Source: Botryosphaeria dothidea
Lineage: Eukaryota > Ascomycota > Dothideomycetes > Botryosphaeriales > Botryosphaeriaceae
Assembly (NCBI GenBank): GCA_011503125.2
Contig: WWBZ02000011.1
Span: 186,001 to 250,000, forward strand
Direction of reading: 5' to 3'
Length of the DNA stretch: 64,000 nucleotides
Positions within the stretch are counted from its first letter, which is position 1. The number at the start of each line of letters is the position of its first letter. The notes under the pieces are model-generated. The model was given only the letters and a program-made list of their open reading frames with translations. It did not search any database and was not told where the DNA came from. Below are positions 11,942-21,169 of this stretch, piece after piece. The position numbers and the translations under genes were made by a program.

Positions 11942-12829
11942 ATGGAACAGACACGCTTCAAATCAATCTTGTACGAAACATCCGCCGATGGCAAGACGGC
12001 GTTCATCACCCTGAACCGCCCGGCGCAAGTGAACGCCATCGACGAACACATGCCACACGAGATCCGCACCGCCGTGCGCCGCGCCAACTCAGACACCAGC
12101 GTCCATTGCATCGTCGTCAAAGGCAGCGGCGCCGGATTCTGCGGCGGCTACGACCTGCACGCCTACGCCGAGCGAGCCGAGCGCGGGCGGACCGGAGGCA
12201 GCCAGGATCTGCGCCGCGGCTACGACCCCCTGGCGGACTACCGCATCATGGGCGAGTACACCGCGTGCTTCGCCGAGCTCTTCCACAGCCGCAAGCCGAC
12301 TGTGGCGCAGATCCATGGCGCTGCGGTGGCGGGCGGCAGCGATGTCGCGCTGAGCTGCGATCTTGTGGTCATGGCGGAGGACGCGCGCATCGGATACCCG
12401 CCGAGTCGCGTGTGGGGGTGTCCCACGACGGTTATGTGGACGGCGCAGATCGGGGTGGAGAAGGCGAAGAGGATGCTCTTTACGGGAGACTTGATTAGTG
12501 GGAAGGAGGCAGAAGCCATGGGGCTCGTTGTCAAGGCTGTGCCGCGTGCTGACCTTGAAGAGACGACGCAGCTCCTTGTGGACCGCATCAAGAGTGTTCC
12601 CATCAATCAGCTGTGGATGTGTAAGCAAGTTGTGAACAGCTTTGTTGAGGGGCAGGTCACGAGTGCGCAGAGGCTGGCGACTGTGTTTGACGGCATCACC
12701 AGGAATTCGCCCGAGGGAGTGGCATTCCAGCAGATGGCGCAGAAAGAGGGCTTCAAGAATGCTGTTGCGGCGAGAGATCGTCCTGGAAGGACGGAGGAGT
12801 ACCGGAAAAGGTGGAAGAGTGTGCTATAA
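11942..12829 (+). CDS. Enoyl-CoA hydratase/isomerase family protein (crotonase)
   Basis: A single exon of 295 residues. Crotonase landmarks are present: FITLNRPAQVNAID near the N-terminus, the first oxyanion-hole block GAGFCGGYDL, and the second block HGAAVAGGSDVALSCDLVV, followed by RIGYPPSRVWG. The standard catalytic glutamates of hydratases are not obvious at the usual positions (AGGSDVAL carries Asp; YPPSR replaces the usual E-containing segment), so the exact reaction is open. A hydratase, isomerase or thioesterase-like role are all possible. No targeting peptide, and the C-terminus SVL is not a canonical PTS1. Its 3' end lies 14 bp from the convergent acyl-CoA synthetase. Confidence 0.85.
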   Translation: MEQTRFKSILYETSADGKTAFITLNRPAQVNAIDEHMPHEIRTAVRRANSDTSVHCIVVKGSGAGFCGGYDLHAYAERAERGRTGGSQDLRRGYDPLADYRIMGEYTACFAELFHSRKPTVAQIHGAAVAGGSDVALSCDLVVMAEDARIGYPPSRVWGCPTTVMWTAQIGVEKAKRMLFTGDLISGKEAEAMGLVVKAVPRADLEETTQLLVDRIKSVPINQLWMCKQVVNSFVEGQVTSAQRLATVFDGITRNSPEGVAFQQMAQKEGFKNAVAARDRPGRTEEYRKRWKSVL

Positions 12830-12843
12830 CTACTGTTTCTGAT

Positions 12844-14819
12844 TCAAAGTCGGGCCATCATTGGCTTCGACTCGGTCAGCTTATTGCCTAACGCCCTCAA
12901 GATGTGTTTCTGATGCTTGCCGCTTCCAGTCTTTGGATAATCATCTCCCACATCTGGATCACCAATCCAGAACACCCACTGCGGCGCCTTGTGTCGTCCC
13001 AAGCTCTCCCGTACCCAGCTCTGCAGCTCGTCAGTGCTTACCCTCTCACCAGGTCTGACAGATCGCAAGAAACAGCCGACCACCTCTCCAAACCTCTCGT
13101 CCCGAATGCCGACGACACTGACTTCGCTGATCATCGGGTGAGCCAGCAGCCGTTCCTCGATCTCGACAGGGGAGATATTCTCGCCACCTATCAGGAAAAA
13201 ACCGTTAGCAACGAACAGCTCCTAGATCACTCTCCACTCCAACAACATACCTCTGATAATTAAATCCTTGATCCTCCCCGTAATATAGCACAACCCCTCC
13301 CCATCAATCACGCACTCATCCCCCGTCCGCATCCACACCCTCCCGTCCGCATCCGCCTTCATCACTCCCCCCGTCGCCCCCTCATCCCCCCAATACCCCC
13401 TCATAACCCCATACCCGCTCGTCCACAGCTCCCCCCTCTCCCCCCTCCGCACGACCCTGCCATCCCCCACCCCCACCACCTTCGCCCCCGTATGCGGCAT
13501 CACGCGCCCCAGGCTCCCCGCAACCACGCCGCGCTCGCCCCGCGCATCCCCCATGAACGAGACGGGGCTCGTCTCCGTCATGCCGTACGCCACGACGACG
13601 CGGCGCACGCCCATCTCGCGCTCGAGCCGGCGCGCCAGCGCGACCGGCACGACGCTGCCCGCCGCGAGCACGACGAGGCGCCGCTGCCGGACGGCGGCGC
13701 TGGGCGCGCAGTCAAGCGCGGCGAGCAGCATGGTGGGCACGCCGAGCAGGACGGTGCAGGCGTGCGTGACGACGGCGGCGAGGGCGGCGCGCGCGTCGAA
13801 GGTCTCGGAGGGGAGGACGAGGGTGGCGCCGTGGGCGAGGGAGGCGAGGAAGCCCATGACCAGGCCGAAGCAGTGGAAGAGGGGCGGGGGGCTGCAGATG
13901 GTGGATGAGGGGGACAGGGCGAGGCGGGCGCCGACGTGGCGGGCGTTGTTGGTTATGTTGCTGTGGGTGGAGGCGGGTTTTGTTAGCTGGGAGAGAGTGG
14001 GTGCGGTGGGCACGCGTACCGGTGGGTGAGCATGGCGGCTTTGGGGGCGCCGGTGGTGCCTGCGGGATGGATGGGTTAGCGGAGACGGAGGAGAGTGTTG
14101 GGGGTTCGGGGCGGCGGTACCGGATGTGAATTGGAGGTTGATGACGTCGTTTGGCTGCACTCGAGCGCTTTCGCGGTCAATGGAAGCCAGCTCCTCACTT
14201 GTGAGGGGTGTCGAGTAAATGAAACTACTGTAGGACTGCACCAGTGGACTGCGGAGAACGGATGGTGGTTGTCCGAAAGTAACTATCTGGAGCTCTGATG
14301 GGTCATTCGTGGTTTCGGTTGCATGCAGAGCTGACTGAACATGGCCTGTGAGGTCTCTATTTTTGAGGTTCGGCGTAATGAAGAGCAACTTGCAAGCTGC
14401 AAAGACCATTGAGTCAGTGGTATCCACATAAGTCATGATGGTAGATACTCACACGTCCGTGAAAGAGCACTTTGTAACTCCTTTGATGTGTACGTGTTGT
14501 TCAATACCACGGTGGGACATCCAATATAACCTGCTCCGAGGACGACCTCGAGGTATTCATAGCAGTTGCCGGCCAGGATGCCGACACAGTCTCCGTGCTT
14601 GATACCTGCGGCCAGAATAGAACGCGCAATCAGCAGGCCTCTTTGAAGAAGGTCATTGTACGACAGCGTAGCATTTTGCCACGGAACAATCACAGCAGGC
14701 TTGCTACCAAACCGCTGCGCTTGCTCACGGATCAAAGTGGCCAGAGTCTTCTCCCAGAGAGGTTGGTCGGTCGGACCATAAACGATGGACAATTCTTCGG
14801 ATTTGTAGCTTGGAGTCAT
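12844..14819 (-). CDS. Acyl-CoA synthetase (AMP-binding) with PTS1 ARL
   Basis: Five exons (14819-14453, 14396-14121, 14059-14020, 13960-13251, 13187-12844) give 578 residues of the ANL superfamily. Splicing the 40-bp third exon produces the P-loop FTSGTTGAPKAAMLTH. Further motifs are VVAYGMTETSP, WMRTGDECVIDGEG, GRIKDLIIRGGENISP and the C-terminal PKTGSGKHQK with the adenylation lysine. It should activate a carboxylic acid to its CoA thioester with ATP, the entry step of the cluster. The last residues are MMARL, a good peroxisomal PTS1. An upstream in-frame region reaches 14999, but the ATG at 14819 sits at the start of conserved sequence. It shares a 275-bp divergent promoter with the carboxyltransferase gene. 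Confidence 0.9.
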
Positions 14820-15094
14820 TTTTGCGGCCGTTGACAAATTGACGGCGCATCTATGGTTCGAAAACAACATCATAAACAGTCGAAGGCATTTCCTGTTCGG
14901 GATGCAATGTGGGGACGGCCCGGGCGCGGACCGAAAAGGCGGGCCGACATGTTGGCCCGGGCCGCCGCTTCCCCGGCATGTCGCGGCATCACGGCTCATA
15001 CCGGATCTTGTTGAATGAGTTCTTCCCCCAAGTGTAGGCTCGAAATAGGCAATACGCCCTTGTAGTCTGGATCCTCAAGATAGCACGACTTATC
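14820..15094. promoter_or_regulatory. Divergent promoter, acyl-CoA synthetase / carboxyltransferase
   Basis: A 275-bp region between two divergent start codons. It contains a 20-bp near-perfect palindrome at 14940-14959, CGGGCCGACATGTTGGCCCG, one half of which includes the octamer TGTTGGCC (14950-14957). CGG/CCG triplets in inverted order suit a Zn2Cys6 dimer. Binding by the cluster regulator at 17194-19444 is an inference. Confidence 0.5.
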
Positions 15095-17010
15095 ATGGCT
15101 TCTTTATTATCGTTTCCCGTCATTGAATCTCAGCTGAACCTTCGGCAGCCGCAGTATGGGAAGAACAAAGAACTGTGGGAGCCGATATTGGACAAATACA
15201 ATGCTGCACTGGCTGAGTCAAGCTCCGAGGGCGAGCTCAGGTCTCTGTCACGGCACTTGGAGAGAGGGCAACTACTGGGTACGTGTAGGGCAACCATTCG
15301 TCTGGACGCTGTTCTGACCTGCAGGAAGCGCGAGATAGAATTACCCTTCTTCTGGACCAAGACTCGCCGTTCCTTGAGCTCGGAGCCTTTACAGGATATG
15401 GATTATCGGAATCGAATGCTTGCGCCAACCTTATCGCAGGAGTTGGCTCTGTCAGGTAGGCTATCTGGGTTCCTGTTGCTTGTCTCTTGGGCTGACATCT
15501 TTCCAGCGACCGGCCATGTTTGATCCTATCCCATATTCCCACGCAGAGTGGAGGAGCTTGGAATGAATACACCGGTGAGTTGGAAGGACGAGGACGACGG
15601 GAACGATTGCTGAAGGTCCGAAGTCATAAAGCAGAACCGCGTTACCGAAATCGCCACGGAGAACAGACTTTCTATCATTGCGCTCGTGCAGTCAGCCGGA
15701 GTTTTCCTACCCCAACAATTCCGTGTTTTCCACAAGGGAGGCCAGATTTTCCGCGATCTGGCCGTGCGAACCCGAGAAGGGCAGCACTCTTGCGCTGTCG
15801 TGTTTGGGTCGTCGACTGCAGGAGGGGCGTATCATCCAGCGCTGTCCGACTATTCAATCTTCGTGCAGGACCAAGCGCAAGTATTCTTGGGTGGACCTCC
15901 ACTGGTCAAAATGGCGACGGGCGAGGTAATCGATGCGGAGGAGCTCGGTGGAGCCAAGGTTCATGGCTCAATCACGGGTCTGGCTGATCAGATTGCGGTT
16001 GACGAGTAAGAGTTCATCGGATTCTGGCGGGCTGCGGACTGATGCTGGAGTCACAGATTTGACGCGGTCCGAAAAGCCAGGAGCTGGGTGGCCTCCCTCC
16101 CTGATGGGATTCCTCCCAGTCGGCATTTGACTCTGGCGGCGCCGCGATATCCTGCAGATGAAATCCTTTCTCTTGTGGATCCCGACATTCGGAAACCCTT
16201 GGACATGGGCGAGGTTCTCTTGCGCATTGTGGATGACTCCCGACTTTCTCTGTTCAAACCGAGCTACGGGCAGAACTTGATCACGGCATGGGCGAGCATA
16301 CTGGGTGAGTGTTTGGTTGAGGTTAGCAGGACGCAACTGACTGGAATTCAGGACACAGGGTCGGCATTGTCGCGAACCAAAGGCCGGTCATCAACTCAGA
16401 CGAGGCTTCCAAGGGAGCGCAGTTCGTCCGACTGTGCAATCAGCAGTAAGCGATAGAGCTATCCGGGCTAGAAGTGAGAGCTGACGAGCTAAGGGACACG
16501 CCGCTCATTTTTCTGCACAACGTGACGGGCTTTATGGTGGGATCGAAGGCGGAACATGCGGCCATCATCAAACGCGGAGCGCAGATGGTATCAGCGGTCA
16601 GTTGCTCGAAGGTGCCGCATATCTCGATCATCTGCGGAGCGTCGTACGGAGCGGGCAACTATGCCATGTGCGGACGGGCGTACAGGCCGCGGTTCCTGTT
16701 TACGTGGCCAACAGGGAGGTGCAGCGTCATGGGCCCAGAGCAGCTTTCCGGAGTGATGGCGACGGTGGAGCGGACAAGCTCAGCAGCCAAGGGCAAGGCG
16801 GTGGATGAGGAAGACCTCAAGGCGCGGACACAGAAGTTCGGCGAGAGCGTGCGGAGGGACAGCGAGTGCTACCGGACGAGCGCGGTTGGGCTGGACGACG
16901 GCATAATCGATCCACGAGACACTCGCGATGTGCTGGGGATGTGTCTCGACATTGTGACGCTGGACGGTGTGAAGGGAGCGGAGAGTCAGCGTGTACTGGC
17001 GCGGATGTAG
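15095..17010 (+). CDS. Acyl-CoA carboxylase carboxyltransferase (beta) subunit, MCC/geranyl-CoA type, PTS1 ARM
   Basis: Seven exons (15095-15278, 15329-15455, 15507-15574, 15624-16005, 16057-16304, 16352-16445, 16494-17010) encode 539 residues. The N-terminal half has GQLLARDRITLLLD, SAGVFLP, FGSSTAGGAYHPALSDY and FLGGPPLVKMATGE. The C-terminal half has FLHNVTGFMVGSKAE, GASYGAGNYAMCGRAY and VMGPEQLSGV. The subunit transfers the carboxyl group from biotin to the gamma carbon of an unsaturated branched acyl-CoA. The SSTAGGAY and GASYGAGNY versions look closer, from memory, to bacterial geranyl-CoA-type carboxylases than to classical 3-methylcrotonyl-CoA carboxylase. It starts directly in the conserved region with no mitochondrial presequence and ends VLARM, a fungal PTS1. 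The acceptor at 15327-15328 decides the frame of exon 2. Confidence 0.9.
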
Positions 17011-17193
17011 CGGATAGAGGGTAGACGATAATGCCTGATTTTTGATTCGTCGGGCAACGTTTGTGTGGGCATTTAAGCTTTTACCGACCGCGCAGTCCGT
17101 GCCCGTCGCCCGATGCGGGGACTGCCTTCCCTCCACTCCACAGCTCTCCATCCACATCCATCTATACACACACCTACTTCCGTGGGACGCAAC

Positions 17194-19444
17194 ATGTCCG
17201 AGCAGCGAGAACCAAAGCGCGCTCGGCAGGCATGCCAGAACTGCAGGTCTGCTCTGCCTTCTGCTGTTGTTCTGTCCGCAGCACCTGACCCATCTCCAGA
17301 CGCAAGAAGACGCGCTGCTCCGGCGAAAAGCCCGTTTGTTCTTTCTGTGCACGCCTCCGCCAGGAATGTAGATACGACGATGGCCTCTATGCTTCTGTCC
17401 CCTCCACCATCCAGCCCTCAGCTCTTGCCTCCGTCTCGACTCCGCAGGAAGCAAATCTGGCTGCCAGAGTAGCTTTGCTCGAGTCCAGACTCAGTCTTTT
17501 GGATGCTGCCAGTCTTGAGTCAGCAAATAACCCCCGCCATTTTCACTCTCCCTACGCTGACTCGTGACCCAGCAACCTGCTCAGCATTTCCTCCTCTCCA
17601 CCGCAGCAACAGGAGACAATTGCCAATGATGACGCATCACATCTCGAAAAGTCGGCAAACAATCCCTTCGCTACTCTATCTCCGCTAACGCCCTACCAGG
17701 AAGTTCTCCTCCCTTCCAAATCTCGAAGTTCTCCGCGATACCGCCGATGTCTTCTTCATGCATTGTCAGAACCAACCATACTGCTACTTTGTTGAATCGA
17801 GCTTCCGCCAGCGTCTGGAAGAAGGCACCTTTCCAAACTACTTGCTGTTTTCTTTTTTAGCTGTCGCCATCAGATTCTCCCATCATCCCTTCTTCGAAAA
17901 CAGTCATGACGAAGCTACCGAGTGCTATGCTCGCCTTGCCTGGGCGGACATCTATAAGCAATCATTCTCCGAAGATCATAACGTCAACCTTTCTACTGTG
18001 CAAGCAGCGAACATCCTGGCTGTTGTTGATTTTGTCCGTAAGTTTTCTTACATTGGCTTGTCTATATTGTCATTGTATTAAGAGACCATCCAGGCGGCAG
18101 ACACAAACTAGCCTGGGTAAAGATAGGCCTTTCCGTACGCTTCGCTCAGAGTCTGCACCTCAACACCGAGCCCGAGGACCACTACTCTTCAATTGAACGA
18201 GAGGAACGTCGACGGACATTCTGGTCTGTCTATCTTCTCGACAAACTGGTATCACCCGGTCGTCACCGTCCTCCCACCCTGTTGGACGAAGACTGCTTCT
18301 TACGGCTTCCTTCAAATGATCGTGCAACCACATCCGCCCCAACCCTTGCTCTACTGAACGAGATCCCGGATGTAGCGCCGCTCGAGAAGGACGGCCACTT
18401 TGCCAAGACCATTTTCATGGCTTCCGTCTTGGGTCGTGTTGTGAGGTTTGGCTTTCAGCAGACCTCCGGCGGGTCTTGTGTACCTTGGGATTCGAGAAGC
18501 GAATACGCCCATATCCATGGCATCCTTTTGAGCTTTGAAACTTACTCGGACGCTGCTGATAGTTCCTTTGCCACCGCGCTTGACCGAGATTTTACCTCCA
18601 ATGACTCGGTGGACTTTCCTCTTTCGGGCCATTTCTGCTTCTCACACGCCTTGTACCACCTCAACCACTGCCTGCTCCATCATCCATTCCTACTCAGACA
18701 ACGCTTGAAGCGACATCGGTCCATCAAAGTCCCTCCAAGCTTCTTACGTGAAGCAATTCATAGAAGCTACGATCACGCCACGCATCTTGTCACAATGCTT
18801 CAGGCACTGCAAGCAAGAGGCTATGTAGCTTATCCCAGCTTCTATGGCTATTGTGCCATGGTTGCAGGTGTCATCCACCGCCTCCACACAGTAAACGAGA
18901 ATGGAGTGGGGCAAACCGTTGCCGCAGAACTTTATGACGCATGCATCAATTTTCTTGGTGCGAATTCAGGGCCATGGGATCACTACAGACGGATGGTAAG
19001 TGTGAATACTATGTTCAACTGGTCAGTCACTAATGAAGTAATGCATAGTCGGTGGCTCTCCAGAATTTCTGCCCCACGCCCTCCGCCGCAACAGAGCTGC
19101 TCTCATATTCCTTGAATCAGGATCACACCGCTGCTGAGGATATCGAGAGACTGTGGAATCTCATAGACTACGGATGGCTCTCGGACTCGGCGCGACCAAC
19201 GACATCACGAACTTCATCGACTGTTTCGAAACCTGGCTCCGATTCATGGAACCCATTTCTCCAGCCCATGACCTCTGGAAGCAATGACTATCCATTATCT
19301 TTCGAAAACGATGACATGCTTCGGGAAGAGAACATAGAGCAATCTCTATTTGAAGCTATTAACGGAAACAGATTGCATTCTGACATTGGCTCTGTTCCTA
19401 GTCTCCCGGCAGAACAGTGGCTCACAGCTCTTGGGGCTCGATGA
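17194..19444 (+). CDS. Zn2Cys6 fungal-specific transcription factor, probable cluster regulator
   Basis: Six exons (17194-17246, 17300-17518, 17573-17650, 17700-18037, 18094-18995, 19049-19444) give 661 residues. The first intron interrupts the zinc cluster; splicing yields ACQNCRRKKTRCSG followed by CSFCARLRQEC, the full six-cysteine pattern. A leucine-rich heptad-like stretch follows (residues about 70-90), then the middle homology (Fungal_trans) domain with GRHKLAWVKIGLSVRFAQSL and RRTFWSVYLLDKL. Introns 2 and 3 have clear CTGAC and CTAAC branch points, which supports the model. It lies between the carboxyltransferase and acyl-CoA dehydrogenase genes, so it most simply controls this pathway, presumably in response to the substrate or its CoA ester. 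The effector is unknown. Confidence 0.9.
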
Positions 19445-19478
19445 TAAAGTCTCTCCGACGGTACACATATGAGCACTA

Positions 19479-20928
19479 CTACAGCTTACTCTTCCCCGCG
19501 CGGGCCATTGCCTTGATCTCCTGATTGATGGCAAGATCGGTCAGGATCTCTTCGCTGCCCCCGCCAACAACCATGACCCTCACATCCCGACTGATCTGCT
19601 CGATGCGCGCCCCGCGTCCGTTCTTGGAGTAACCTAGCCCACCCATTATCTGCTGAGATTCTCTGTTCACATGTTCCAGCGTGCGTCCCGCCAGTACCTT
19701 CAGGTTGGCAAGCAATCCTCCAATTGCGGGATCTCCACCACCTTTCTTGGCTTGCTCGGTCAAATACACCAGCTGCTCCATCCAAGCATACGCAGAGTCA
19801 ATGCTGCGCCCAAACGATGAAATCTTGCTGCGGATCACCTGGTTCTCAATCAGCTTTTTGCCGAACGTCTCACGAGTCGTGGCATGCTTGAACGCATCTT
19901 CGGCGCAGACACGGGCCATGCGGAGACTTGTACAGGCGAGCCAGAGACGTTCATGGTTGAAGTCTGACGTCAGAATCAGTATTCACAAGACGATCAACTG
20001 AAGGAAGTATGTGATAGAGACTCACTGGACATGACAATGTCGAAGCCTCCGTTCTCCTGTCCGAGCAAGTTTGCAACGGGTACCTTTACCTCGTCAAATT
20101 CGATGTACGTCGAACCTGCAAAATGATGAGCAGATCAGAAATCAAACACAGAGAATTGTGAGTCCACGTACCACTCGCATGAACTCCGGAGTTGTCAATC
20201 TTTCTGCAAGTCACCCCTTTGGTCTTCAAGGGAATGATCAAGGCGGAAATTCCTTTCCTCCCAGGATCTCCGGTCCGAACGGCGGCAGTGCAATAATCAG
20301 CGAAGATGCCGTTTGTTATCCACTTCTTGGATCCATTCACGACGTAATGGTCTCCGGATCGCTCTGCCGTGGTCACGATTCCCGCAACATCCGATCCGGC
20401 TGCTTGCGTCAGGGACAATTCAATTTAACCCCGATGTTTAAACTCACCATCAGGCTCTGTGATGCCCAAACAGAATCTTGTCCGACCAGCAAGTATGTCT
20501 GGCACAAACCTCCGTTTCTGCTCTTCCGTCCCGAAATTCAACAACGGAGGAGCGCCGATGGAGTTGCCGCAGCTGAGCGCCCAGATGACGCCCAAATACC
20601 CACAACGCGCTATCTCATCGATGAAGATCAGGTCATGGAACGCGTCCCATTCTGTTGGAGGAATATCGGCCGGGAGACGCCCGGTGATAAAAGAGGCAGC
20701 AAACGGGTAGATGGATGCTGCAGCGTACCCCAGCTCTGCGTGGCGTTTGAGAACTCCAGGCGGCACGACACCCTCGGCTTCCCATTTTTCGCAGAAGGGC
20801 GAGATCTCGGTGTCTACGTAGTCTCGCACTTCGCGCTGGAGGCGGCGGTGCGAGTCGTTGTAGTGCGGGCTCGCCGGGCGCGAATGCCACAGTGGGTCGG
20901 CAAAGGGAATTGCTGAAGTGGAGGCCAT
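19479..20928 (-). CDS. Acyl-CoA dehydrogenase, isovaleryl-CoA-dehydrogenase-like, PTS1 SKL
   Basis: Four exons (20928-20448, 20399-20172, 20115-20026, 19963-19479) encode 427 residues. Splicing gives the family motif GITEPDAGSD, then KKWITNG in the FAD/substrate region and QQIMGGLGYSKNG near the C-terminus. The glutamate in NFNHERLWLA sits where isovaleryl-CoA dehydrogenase has its catalytic base, while the MCAD-type position reads GGGSEEI without the usual Glu. This points to a branched-chain enzyme. It would introduce the alpha-beta double bond before carboxylation. The protein ends GKSKL, a textbook peroxisomal signal. Electrons in a peroxisome would have to go to oxygen or another acceptor rather than to ETF. 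It shares a 241-bp divergent promoter with the biotin-subunit gene. Confidence 0.92.
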
Positions 20929-21169
20929 GATTGAGAGTGAAGCTGGAAGGAGCCTCCATCTGACTGAAGATTATCAGATCCGCCAGGTCAGATGGTTCCC
21001 CGCACGTAATCCCGGACGGGCCGGGTTGGTGTTGGCCGAGGCTGCAGCCAGGCACGGCGACGGCCCGTCCACCCCGGACTCCATCCGACGCGGGTACATA
21101 CCACCACGGCTAACAATAGCATATTACCTCATGCTCGACTATGCTCCGTTTTGCGACACCGCTCCGGCC
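20929..21169. promoter_or_regulatory. Divergent promoter, acyl-CoA dehydrogenase / biotin-carboxylase subunit
   Basis: A GC-rich 241-bp region. It contains TGTTGGCC at 21030-21037 and an inverted pair GGACGGGCC (about 21014-21022) and GGCCCGTCC (about 21062-21070). Similar GGCCCG blocks occur in the other divergent promoter of the cluster. Common control by the neighbouring Zn2Cys6 protein is inferred. Confidence 0.45.

Noticed and set aside
15279..15328. Apparent 2-bp frameshift between exons 1 and 2 of the carboxyltransferase gene
   Set aside because: Using the acceptor AG at 15327-15328 instead of the one at 15323-15324 gives GQLLARDRITLLLD in frame, the expected family sequence. The gene is intact.
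20929..21169. Plus-strand open frame upstream of the biotin-subunit start, extending back over the dehydrogenase start
   Set aside because: Its translation has no family similarity and overlaps the divergent promoter. Conserved sequence begins well after 21170.
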